Of a stretch of 13,289 bases of DNA, positions 1 through 5,712 are shown piece by piece. The stretch lies in the NCBI GenBank assembly GCA_019308645.1, contig JAFDHR010000034.1:1-13289 (forward strand), given 5' to 3'. How positions within the stretch are numbered: position 1 is the stretch's first letter; each line of letters begins with the position of its first letter. The DNA is from Deltaproteobacteria bacterium. GTDB lineage: Bacteria > Desulfobacterota > DSM-4660 > Desulfatiglandales > B25-G16. Below the pieces are notes generated by a model, which saw only the letters and a list, made by a program, of their open reading frames with translations, searched no databases and was not told where the DNA came from. The position numbers and the translations under genes were made by a program.

Positions 1-22
1 TAAAGATATCAAGTATTCTTAT

Positions 23-59
23 TCACTTTAGGCATTTTAGCTCACTTTAGGCATTTTAG
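23..59. repeat. Tandem pair of an 18-nt direct repeat
   Basis: The 18-nt unit TCACTTTAGGCATTTTAG occurs at 23-40 and again, identically, at 42-59, so the period is 19. A decayed third start (GGCACTTAAGCC) follows at 59-70. The pair lies upstream of the promoter of the Rrf2-type gene. It could be a regulator binding array or simple slippage duplication; nothing in the sequence decides this. Confidence 0.6.
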
Positions 60-99
60 GCACTTAAGCCATTAAATGCATAACTCGTCGGTTTGAGGC

Positions 100-134
100 G
101 GAGCTTCGCTAGTAAAAGAAGCTCCCTTAATTTT
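100..134 (+). terminator. Hairpin with T-rich tail, possible terminator of an upstream gene
   Basis: An 8-bp perfect stem GGAGCTTC (100-107) / GAAGCTCC (118-125) with a 10-nt loop is followed by CTTAATTTT. The tail is T-rich but interrupted, so this is at best a weak intrinsic terminator. It would insulate the Rrf2 promoter just downstream from whatever lies left of the window. Confidence 0.35.
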
Positions 135-135
135 C

Positions 136-170
136 TTGACACCTGTACTTCTCTGTTTATATTCTATAAT
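136..170 (+). promoter_or_regulatory. Sigma70-type promoter for the Rrf2-type regulator
   Basis: TTGACA at 136-141 is a perfect -35 box. TATATT at 158-163 lies 16 nt further on; a perfect TATAAT at 165-170 also exists but with a long 23-nt spacing, so the first pairing is preferred. The start codon at 210 has no Shine-Dalgarno, giving a short weakly initiating leader. An inverted repeat TGAC-N7-GTCA (174-177/185-188) sits at the expected transcription start and could be an operator, perhaps for autoregulation by the Rrf2 protein itself; that part is inference. Confidence 0.55.
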
Positions 171-209
171 TGATGACCATTTTAGTCAACAAAACAATTG
201 ATAATAATT

Positions 210-650
210 ATGAAGCTTTCTACAAGGGCACGATATGGAACCAGGGTACTGTTGGAGTTAGCACTCCACTGGGGTAAGGGCTCGGTGCTTCTGAAAGACA
301 TTTCCCAAAGACAACAAATTCCCCTGCCCTATCTGCAGCAGCTAATCGGACCTCTCGTAAAAAAAGGGATAATAAAGACCACCAGAGGAGCTCGGGGTGG
401 GATATCGCTTCTTAAGCCTCCCAAGGAAGTTATACTCAGCGAGGTTATCCAACTTCTCGAGGGCTCGATTACTCCAGTAGCCTGTGTGGATAATCCTGAA
501 TTGTATCCTCGTTCAGACACGTGCGTAACCCATGACATCTGGGCTGAGGTAAAAAGGGCAATAGACCGGGTTTTGGAATCCACAAGCTTTGAGGATCTGG
601 TCGAGAGGCAAAAACAAAAAGGAACCTTGAAGCAACTGAAGGGTCGTTAA
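210..650 (+). CDS. Rrf2/IscR-family transcriptional regulator with an altered cluster-binding motif
   Basis: A 146-residue winged-helix regulator. The N-terminus (MKLSTRARYGTRVLLELA), the recognition region around residues 29-68 with the RGARGG wing at 59-64, and the C-terminal W-x-x-V segment are typical of Rrf2 proteins, which sense iron-sulfur status, cysteine supply, nitric oxide or redox state. In IscR the [2Fe-2S] cluster is held by three Cys and one His. The corresponding positions here are Cys92, Tyr99, Cys105 and His108, so the central cysteine is a tyrosine (TAT where TGT would give Cys). It may therefore bind a cluster differently or not at all. A TTG at 198 would add four residues (MIII), but the ATG at 210 gives the family's normal start. 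Neither has a Shine-Dalgarno. The sulfur genes downstream make it a candidate regulator of this island, in the manner of CymR; the target is inferred. Confidence 0.9.
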   Translation: MKLSTRARYGTRVLLELALHWGKGSVLLKDISQRQQIPLPYLQQLIGPLVKKGIIKTTRGARGGISLLKPPKEVILSEVIQLLEGSITPVACVDNPELYPRSDTCVTHDIWAEVKRAIDRVLESTSFEDLVERQKQKGTLKQLKGR

Positions 651-844
651 AAGTAACATGCTAATGAACACTCATGGCCTTCCGGCCACAACGAACCATG
701 AAAGAGCTTTTTGTTATTTGTGACTTTTTAAATTAAGGATTTAGATTGCCTTTTTATCCAGTTTCAAGTTTCTTTCATATAAAAAGGAAATGGGGAAGAA
801 AGGGTAAATATTTATTTATACTAATAGCAGGAGAATAGCGACTA

Positions 845-1183
845 ATGGAAAATAGGGAGAATGTGGTTATTTTTATTACCACTGGCACGAATGAAGAGGC
901 ACACGAGGTAGCCAAAGCCCTTCTTAAAAATAGGGATGCAGCCTGTGTGAATATTGTACCCAGGGTTAATTCTATATTCTGGTGGCACGACAAGCTTGAT
1001 TCAGCTCAAGAGAGCCTTTTGATCGTTAAATCAAAGGCATCTTTATTAAGTGAAATCGTGAGATTGGTTAAAGAGGTTCACAGTTATGAAACCCCTGAAA
1101 TAGTCGCCCTACCCATTATTGGCGGCAATCCAGATTATCTGGAGTGGATCGGTAAAGAGGTAAAACAAGATACTGGGGGGTGA
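845..1183 (+). CDS. cutA: CutA1-type divalent-cation tolerance protein
   Basis: The 112 residues match the length and pattern of CutA1. The first strand is VVIFITTGTNEEAHEVAKALL (split VVIFITTGT / NEEAHEVAKALL, residues 7-27), then ACVNIVPRVNSIFWW, and near the end YETPEIVALPI..GNPDYLEWI. CutA1 proteins form very stable trimers with a ferredoxin-like fold in the cytoplasm and were linked to copper tolerance in E. coli, though their true role is unsettled. A Shine-Dalgarno AGGAG at 829-833 precedes the ATG by 11 nt. The gene is 194 nt after the Rrf2 gene and 84 nt before the flavoprotein. The preceding gap holds only a small hairpin (TGGCC/GGCCA, 675-688) without a T-tract. Confidence 0.93.
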   Translation: MENRENVVIFITTGTNEEAHEVAKALLKNRDAACVNIVPRVNSIFWWHDKLDSAQESLLIVKSKASLLSEIVRLVKEVHSYETPEIVALPIIGGNPDYLEWIGKEVKQDTGG

Positions 1184-1267
1184 TTGCTGGGTGTGCGTAC
1201 CAGAGGCAAAAATCCCCCTTAAGGTATTCCAACTCGTGAGACTTTTTTTAGCAAGGAGTGAAAGATA

Positions 1268-2965
1268 ATGGCAACTAAACTGTTGATAATTGGAGGTGTA
1301 GCTGGTGGTGCGACTGCTGCGGCCAGAGCGCGCAGACTGGATGAACGCGCCGAAATTATTCTCTTTGAGAGAGGAGAGCATATCTCCTTTGCCAACTGCG
1401 GACTGCCTTACTATATCGGAGAGGTTATTAAAAAGCGAGAAGATCTTCTAGTGACCACCCCTGAGACATTCAGAGACCGATACAACATTGATGTAAGGAT
1501 TTTCTCTGAAGTTACTGCCATCAATATAAAGGATAAGCAGGTCAAGGTAAAGAATATCAAAACTGGAGTAACGTACAAAGAGAGCTATGACAAGATTATT
1601 CTTTCACCGGGAGCAGAACCTGTCAAACCCCCTTTCAAGGGCATTGAACTGAACAATATTTTCAGCCTCCGTAACATCCAAGATTCGGATCTCATAAAGG
1701 CACATGTCGATACCAAAAGACCTGAGTCAGCAGTGGTTGTCGGCGGTGGTTTTATCGGCCTCGAAATGGCGGAAAACCTTGTGCACCGGGGCGTGAAAAC
1801 AACAATCGTTGAGATACTCGATCAGGTAATGGCACCCCTTGATTACGAGATGGCTGCTATCGTTCATGCCCATCTTAAGGAGAAGGAAATCATATGTGAA
1901 TTGGGAAATGGCGTTGAGTCGTTTTCCAAAAAGGGAGACCGCATACTCGTATTGACTAATAAAGGACATTCTATCGAATGTGACATAGTCATATTAGCAA
2001 TTGGTATAAAACCGGAAAACAGGCTTGCCAGAGAAGCTGGACTGGAAATTGGCAAACGCGGCGGTATTAAAGTGGACGCCACAATGAGAACCTCTGATCC
2101 GGATATCTATGCCGTCGGAGACGCTGTGGAGGTAAAGGACTTTGTGACCGGGCTGCCTACTATGACTGCACTCGCCGGACCAGCAAATAAACAAGGTCGC
2201 ATCGCCGCTGACAATGCACTGGGGCGAAAATCCATGTTCAGGGGCACCTTGGGATCAACGGTGGTAAAGGTATTTAATCTGACCGTTGCCTCCACCGGAG
2301 CCAGTGAAAAAGTTCTGAAGCACAACAATATACCCTACCTTGTAAGTTACACTCATTCTGGCTCAAACGCTTCCTACTACCCCGGTGCTACGATAATGGC
2401 GATTAAGCTGGTTTTTTCGCCGAGTAGCGGCAAAATCCTCGGAGCACAAATCATTGGCATGAAAGGTGTGGATAAACGTATCGATCTCCTTGCCACGGCT
2501 ATCCATGGCGCAATGACAGTATACGATCTTGAGGAACTTGAACTGGCCTACGCGCCACCTTACTCTTCGGCCAAAGATCCGATTAATATAGCAGGATTTG
2601 TCGCCACAAATATTTTAAAGGGCGATATCGAAACTATTAACTGGGATGTTATTGGCGACCTTAACAGGAACCAAAACATTTTAATCGACCTGCGCAACAA
2701 GGATGAGCTCGATACTGCCGGAGTTATCGAAGGGTCATTGCATATACCACTTAATGAATTACGCCAAAAGCTCCCTGAACTGGATAAGAAAAAAAATTAC
2801 ATACCTTTCTGCGCTGTAGGCCTGAGAGCATATTTAGGTCATCGCATTCTCGTGCAAAACGGATTTCAGTCCAAAAGTTTGAGCGGCGGGTATAAAACCT
2901 ACTTAGGTGCAAAGGGAAAAATTATGAAGGAATCTCCTCACACGAGCCTTTGGCTGAGCGAATAG
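1268..2965 (+). CDS. CoA-disulfide reductase-like flavoprotein fused to a rhodanese domain
   Basis: The 565 residues hold a pyridine-nucleotide disulfide oxidoreductase of the single-cysteine CoA disulfide reductase/NADH oxidase group, followed by a rhodanese domain. The FAD-binding GGVAGG is at 9-14, the redox cysteine in SFANCGLPYYIGE is Cys44, the NAD-binding GGGFIG at 159-164, and the second FAD motif YAVGDAVE at 281-288. A YAPPYSSAKDP segment (428-438) is typical of the dimerisation domain. The rhodanese domain covers about 461-548 with catalytic loop CAVGLRAY starting at Cys515. Known relatives reduce CoA disulfides, CoA persulfide or polysulfides with NAD(P)H. AAGGAG at 1253-1258 precedes the ATG by 9 nt. 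The next gene downstream is an E1-like adenylating enzyme, so the rhodanese persulfide could feed the carrier protein there; this link is inference. The exact substrate is not readable from the sequence. Confidence 0.92.
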   Translation: MATKLLIIGGVAGGATAAARARRLDERAEIILFERGEHISFANCGLPYYIGEVIKKREDLLVTTPETFRDRYNIDVRIFSEVTAINIKDKQVKVKNIKTGVTYKESYDKIILSPGAEPVKPPFKGIELNNIFSLRNIQDSDLIKAHVDTKRPESAVVVGGGFIGLEMAENLVHRGVKTTIVEILDQVMAPLDYEMAAIVHAHLKEKEIICELGNGVESFSKKGDRILVLTNKGHSIECDIVILAIGIKPENRLAREAGLEIGKRGGIKVDATMRTSDPDIYAVGDAVEVKDFVTGLPTMTALAGPANKQGRIAADNALGRKSMFRGTLGSTVVKVFNLTVASTGASEKVLKHNNIPYLVSYTHSGSNASYYPGATIMAIKLVFSPSSGKILGAQIIGMKGVDKRIDLLATAIHGAMTVYDLEELELAYAPPYSSAKDPINIAGFVATNILKGDIETINWDVIGDLNRNQNILIDLRNKDELDTAGVIEGSLHIPLNELRQKLPELDKKKNYIPFCAVGLRAYLGHRILVQNGFQSKSLSGGYKTYLGAKGKIMKESPHTSLWLSE

Positions 2966-2971
2966 ACAGCT

Positions 2972-3000
2972 TTGAAGACATTGGAACGGGGCAGTATGAT
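2972..3000 (+). promoter_or_regulatory. Possible internal promoter before the E1/MoaD-like pair
   Basis: TTGAAG (2972-2977) and TATGAT (2995-3000) are separated by 17 nt in the 91-nt gap after the flavoprotein gene. They match the sigma70 consensus at 4 of 6 and 5 of 6 positions. This could let the adenylating enzyme and its carrier be expressed apart from the upstream genes. Chance occurrence in an AT-rich gap is a real alternative. Confidence 0.3.
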
Positions 3001-3056
3001 AACATGTGATGTGCACCGACAATATATATACCTTATTCCAGGGGGGTGACGAGCAT

Positions 3057-3797
3057 ATGCTTACGATTAATGAACTGGAAAGGTATGACAGGCAAATAAT
3101 GATTGCTAATATTGGGAAGGATGGGCAGGAAAAACTTAAAAGTGCAAAGGTATTTATTGCCGGTGCCGGGGGGCTTGGCTCATCAGCAGCCATATATTTG
3201 ACAGTAGCTGGAGTTGGGATAATAAGGGTAGTTGACCATGACCGTGTAGAACTTAGTAATCTGAATAGGCAGATCTTGCACTGGGATGAGGATGTAGGCA
3301 AGAAAAAGGCTTCTTCAGCCACAGAGAAGCTCAAAAAGATCAATCACGAAGTAAAAATAGAGGCCATCGAGAAGACAATAACTGATGCCAATGTTTTTCA
3401 GCTTATAGCCGGCTTTGATGTAATAGTGGATGCCATGGATAACCTGGCAACCAGATATCTCCTGAATAAGGCTGCAATAGAGAAAAATATCCCCTTTTTT
3501 CACGGGGCAGTGTACGGTTTTGAAGGGAGGACAATGACCATTATCCCAGGCAAAACAGCGTGTCTGAGATGTGTGTATAGGGGAGATATTCCGAAGGAGA
3601 AATTCCCGGTGATCGGTGTTACACCAGCGGTCATTGGCTGTATCCAGGCAACAGAGGTAATAAAATATATCGTGGGAATCGGTGAGCTACTCAAAAATAG
3701 ACTGTTAATCTACGACGGGCTGGATATGAAATTCACTGAATTCAAGGTCAAAAAAGACCCCCAATGTGAGCATTGTGGCCACGTGAGGAAGGGATAA
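3057..3797 (+). CDS. E1-like MoeB/ThiF/HesA-family adenylyltransferase lacking the usual cysteine
   Basis: The family activates the C-terminal glycine of a ubiquitin-like sulfur carrier as an acyl-adenylate. In 246 residues it shows the nucleotide motif GAGGLGS (36-42), DHDRVELSNLNRQ (60-72), DAMDN (125-129) and two zinc-binding pairs, CLRC (169-172) and CEHC (237-240). Where ThiF and most MoeB relatives read C-x-x-x-G before the PxxxG segment, this protein reads KFPVIGVTPAVIG (182-194), without that cysteine. It should still adenylate, but could not form the acyl-disulfide described for E. coli ThiF. The ATG at 3057 follows a GGGGGGTGA Shine-Dalgarno by 7 nt; an earlier in-frame ATG at 3006 has no such site. 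The MoaD-like gene starts 8 nt after the stop, so the two form an enzyme/substrate pair. Which pathway it serves (thiamin, pterin or amino-acid sulfur) is open. Confidence 0.88.
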   Translation: MLTINELERYDRQIMIANIGKDGQEKLKSAKVFIAGAGGLGSSAAIYLTVAGVGIIRVVDHDRVELSNLNRQILHWDEDVGKKKASSATEKLKKINHEVKIEAIEKTITDANVFQLIAGFDVIVDAMDNLATRYLLNKAAIEKNIPFFHGAVYGFEGRTMTIIPGKTACLRCVYRGDIPKEKFPVIGVTPAVIGCIQATEVIKYIVGIGELLKNRLLIYDGLDMKFTEFKVKKDPQCEHCGHVRKG

Positions 3798-3805
3798 TAC
3801 AGGCA

Positions 3806-4078
3806 ATGAGTATAGAGGTAAGCATCCATCAGGCCTTGCGTGATTTAACGAATGGACAGGCCACGGTTATAGTTAATGGTACTACTGTTGGTCAGTGCCT
3901 TAATGATTTAGTGAATCATTTTCCAGGCATCAAACCGAAGATATTTGATAAAAAGGGAAAATTGCTCAATTATGTTGATATCTATGTTAATTTAGAAAGC
4001 TCCTATCCTGAGGAACTCGCTATGTCAGTTAAGGATGGGGACAGGCTGCATATAACACTTATCATTGCCGGGGGGTAG
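3806..4078 (+). CDS. MoaD/ThiS-type ubiquitin-like sulfur carrier ending in Gly-Gly
   Basis: A 90-residue beta-grasp protein that ends in IIAGG, the free C-terminal diglycine which E1-like enzymes adenylate and then convert to a thiocarboxylate. The spacing of NYVDIYVNLESS (about 55-66) and SVKDGDRLHITLIIAGG (74-90) fits MoaD-like carriers of archaeal and anaerobic bacterial type rather than the shorter ThiS. An in-frame TTG at 3773 would overlap the previous gene; the ATG at 3806 gives the normal length and lies 8 nt after that gene's stop, which suggests coupled translation. Known uses of such carriers are molybdopterin or tungstopterin, thiamin, and in actinobacteria cysteine synthesis through CysO. 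With cysteine and homocysteine genes nearby, an amino-acid sulfur role is possible, but no JAMM protease or large MPT-synthase subunit is visible here. Confidence 0.88.
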   Translation: MSIEVSIHQALRDLTNGQATVIVNGTTVGQCLNDLVNHFPGIKPKIFDKKGKLLNYVDIYVNLESSYPEELAMSVKDGDRLHITLIIAGG

Positions 4079-4123
4079 ACCTCAGAACAAACACTTATCA
4101 AAATATCATTATAAATTCTCATC

Positions 4124-4149
4124 GAAAAAAAATGCCATCCTTTGGCATT
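4124..4149 (-). terminator. Intrinsic terminator of the minus-strand HMA selenoprotein gene
   Basis: Read on the minus strand, a 7-bp perfect stem AATGCCA/TGGCATT (4149-4143 and 4137-4131) with a 5-nt loop runs straight into eight T residues (4132-4125). It begins 8 nt after the stop codon of the HMA gene at 4158. On the plus strand there is no T-tract after the hairpin, so it points to termination of the minus-strand gene. This is independent support for a real gene here despite its internal TGA. Confidence 0.8.
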
Positions 4150-4157
4150 GAAAGAAA

Positions 4158-4481
4158 TCACTTAACCCACTGGGGTTCTCCTGAAACTGGATACCCTCCT
4201 CCTGAAAGTTGTTCTATAATCTTGTCAACACTAGTTTTCTTTTCATCATATGTTACAGTTACCATAAAAGATTTGGCGTGTAGGTTGTATTTCAATACCC
4301 CTTCAATACTTGTTAGGATAGACCTTATCCTATCTTGTGGCTCCGCTCAGCCGCCACACGGAAGATTAGGGACAGTTAATTTGACTGTCGTTCCAGCTGC
4401 CGCTGTCACAGTATGATAGCATGCAAATAGAAGAAAAAGACTTGCAATAGCAAAAAATAAGGCGACGTTTCTATATTTCAT
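4158..4481 (-). CDS. Secreted HMA-domain selenoprotein (CxxU), UGA read as selenocysteine
   Basis: The gene has 107 codons, with an in-frame TGA as codon 45 (plus positions 4347-4349); a plain ORF search splits it there. Residues 1-29 form a signal peptide: two positive charges, a hydrophobic stretch, then TAAAG for cleavage. An LFAC at 18-21 is an imperfect lipobox, so a lipoprotein is possible. The rest is one heavy-metal-associated domain: strand TVKLTVPNLP, metal motif Cys42-Gly-Gly-Sec45, helix RIRSILTSIEGV, strand FMVTVTYD and helix TSVDKIIEQL, with the usual (G)GYPV end. The TGA falls exactly where MerP/CopZ-type domains have the second Cys of CxxC. GGAG (4491-4488) precedes the ATG by 6 nt and an intrinsic terminator follows. 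A bacterial SECIS-like hairpin lies 14 nt after the UGA. Likely role: periplasmic binding of a soft metal or metalloid such as Hg or Cu, or a redox function. The main alternative is a recent nonsense mutation. Confidence 0.85.
4314..4332 (-). promoter_or_regulatory. Bacterial SECIS-like hairpin after the UGA codon
   Basis: On the minus-strand mRNA a 7-bp perfect stem UAGGAUA/UAUCCUA closes a 5-nt loop AGGUC. The string AGGUCU across the loop is the same as the apical loop of the E. coli fdhF SECIS element recognised by SelB. The stem starts 14 nt, and the loop 21 nt, after the UGA (4347-4349), within the spacing known for bacterial elements. It lies inside the coding sequence (codons 50-56), as bacterial SECIS elements do. 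Confidence 0.8.
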
Positions 4482-4929
4482 GGGATTCTCCTTTTTTAAA
4501 TATATTATTATTTAATAAAATAAAATTACAGCCTCTTTTATAGCAGGAGAAGCTGTACTAATAATTTATTTATTCACAATATTATATGAAATTCATAACC
4601 TAAATACGCCGCTCTTTGTGGCGAGGAAGCTTCACTGGAATAAGGGCGTAAATGGGAAATCTTGTCACACCTTTATCACCCTATCACATCTTTTTGGAGT
4701 GCCTTCATATTTTGTTGCTTTCTCTTTTCCAATTTCCCTTCCCCCAAGAATAGAGCCATAATAACCATTCATGATCTAGAATTACAGGATCTAAAGAACC
4801 CCTTCACGCCAAATCATTCTTTTGTCATGTAATAATCATATTTTTTATTGACATAAGTACCACAATGTGGTATTAAGAATAAAGTCATTTTTCCGTAAGT
4901 GTGCAAACAAAACATACTTGGAGGCGCCT
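4482..4929. other. Divergent intergenic region between the HMA selenoprotein and the XRE-type gene
   Basis: This 448-nt AT-rich stretch carries no convincing gene on either strand. Toward the left gene it holds the Shine-Dalgarno and, at 4528-4556, an imperfect hairpin in the minus-strand leader (ACAGC/GCTGT arms extended by a G-U pair and three more pairs) followed by a T-rich run, which might act as an attenuator. A GC-rich hairpin CGCCGC/GTGGCG lies at 4607-4623. TATAAT on the minus strand at 4586-4581 could be a -10 box, but I see no matching -35. The promoter and palindrome of the XRE-type gene occupy 4848-4876. Confidence 0.5.
4848..4876 (+). promoter_or_regulatory. Promoter with a perfect palindromic operator in its spacer
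   Basis: A consensus TTGACA (4848-4853) and TATTAA (4871-4876) are 17 nt apart. Between them, and just overlapping the -10 box, lies the perfect palindrome TACCACA-A-TGTGGTA (4858-4872). A dimeric repressor bound there would block RNA polymerase. The nearest candidate is the XRE-type protein encoded 54 nt downstream, acting on its own gene; that assignment is inference. Confidence 0.75.
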
Positions 4930-5304
4930 ATGGACAATGAGAAGTTTTTACAGGCCCGCAAAAAGCTGGGCAAGACACAGAAACAGCTGGCTGAACTTTT
5001 AGGCACTTCTCTAAAGGCTGTACACAGCTACGAGCAGGGATGGCGATCGGTGCCAGCCCATGCGGAGCGACAGCTTTTCTTTTTACTCTCCAGGATGAAG
5101 GGGCAAAATAAAGGCCGAAAGCCGTGCTGGATTATTATGAAATGTCCTACAGAGCGAAAGAAACAATGTCCGGCCTGGGAGTTTCAGGCTGGAAGGCTCT
5201 GCTGGTTCATTAACGGCACCATTTGTGAAGGCGTGGTTCACAAGAACTGGAAGGAAAAGATGAAGGTTTGCCTATCGTGTGAGGTTTTGTCTGGTTTGCT
5301 GTAG
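4930..5304 (+). CDS. XRE-type HTH regulator with C-terminal cysteine-rich (two-CW-like) domain
   Basis: The 124 residues split into an N-terminal helix-turn-helix (about 5-40: FLQARKKLGKTQKQLAELLG, then SLKAVHSYEQGWR) and a C-terminal domain with seven cysteines at 66, 72, 80, 91, 99, 114 and 117. Two of them precede tryptophan (Cys66-Trp67, Cys91-Trp92), and the pattern CW-N4-C...CPAW...CWxxNGTxC...CxxC resembles the small proteins annotated as two-CW domain. Such a cysteine set suggests metal, iron-sulfur or redox sensing. GGAGG at 4920-4924 precedes the ATG by 5 nt; an in-frame GTG at 4867 lies inside the operator and is not used. The gene has its own promoter with a 15-bp palindrome and is divergent from the HMA selenoprotein, so it may control that gene as well as itself. 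Function of the Cys domain is not established. Confidence 0.8.
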   Translation: MDNEKFLQARKKLGKTQKQLAELLGTSLKAVHSYEQGWRSVPAHAERQLFFLLSRMKGQNKGRKPCWIIMKCPTERKKQCPAWEFQAGRLCWFINGTICEGVVHKNWKEKMKVCLSCEVLSGLL

Positions 5305-5346
5305 CCTAAAAAATGGGGAGTACTCGGCTTTAGTATTAAAGGGAAC

Positions 5347-5639
5347 TTGGACCGGATCATTCCCTGTGTTTTTTATGCTTTTTCTCTCACTACAAACTGA
5401 CCACGCTACCAATTACCGCAGTGAGATCACTAGAGGAATTAAGGGATATCGCCCTTAAACGAGGGATACATTATGTCTATATCGGAAATGTCCCTGGTCA
5501 TGATGGATGCAATACCTATTGCCATAGCTGTCATAAGATTCTGATTAAAAGAGGGGGCTATAATATTGCCGAATTCAATATAAATGATGGCAGATTTAAG
5601 TTCTGCAATGCACTTATCCCCGGAAGATGGGAGGGGTAA
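5347..5639 (+). pseudogene. amrS: Frameshifted 3' remnant of an AmrS-like radical SAM gene
   Basis: The last about 70 codons (from 5421) read VRSLEELRDIALKRG, HYVYIGNVPGHDGCNTYC, LIKRGGY and IPGRW, which match the C-terminus of the radical SAM component of the AmmeMemoRadiSam system. Homology continues upstream of the only possible start: SHYKLTTLP at 5385-5411 matches the family's PxYKLTDLP. Just before it, in another frame, IIPCVFYAF (5356-5382) matches IPWHVSRF, so a 1-nt deletion lies near 5380-5383. The radical SAM core with its CxxxCxxC motif is absent. In the C-terminal zinc-ribbon-like part the first CxxC survives (CHSC) but one cysteine of the second pair is now Phe (RFKFC). It is therefore a degraded fragment, not a small functional protein. 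Confidence 0.82.
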
Positions 5640-5668
5640 CTGGACAGGTATATTCCCGAAGAATAGGG

Positions 5669-5691
5669 CCTTCTCATCTTAGATGTGAAGG
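5669..5691. repeat. 23-bp near-perfect palindrome upstream of the second E1-like gene
   Basis: Outer arms CCTTC/GAAGG and inner arms CATCT/AGATG are each perfect, separated by a single T on either side and centred on one T, giving 20 of 23 positions symmetric. It ends 21 nt before the ATG at 5713. As DNA it has the form of an operator for a dimeric regulator; as RNA it would form a hairpin, but no T-tract follows, so it is not an intrinsic terminator. Confidence 0.65.
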
Positions 5692-5712
5692 GGAGAATGA
5701 GGGATCATTGAC

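Noticed and set aside
23..59. CRISPR-like direct repeats
   Set aside because: Only two copies with a 1-nt spacing; there are no spacers of CRISPR length and no cas genes.
4132..4416. 94-codon open frame on the plus strand
   Set aside because: It is the antisense shadow of the minus-strand HMA gene; its sequence has no recognisable domain, whereas the minus strand has signal peptide, fold, Shine-Dalgarno and terminator.
4670..4772. Short minus-strand frame of about 35 codons starting at 4772
   Set aside because: No Shine-Dalgarno, no recognisable sequence and only one short frame; judged non-coding.
5421..5639. Independent 72-residue small zinc-ribbon protein
   Set aside because: The match to AmrS continues upstream of the only start codon and across a frameshift, and one zinc-site cysteine is lost, so a gene remnant explains it better.
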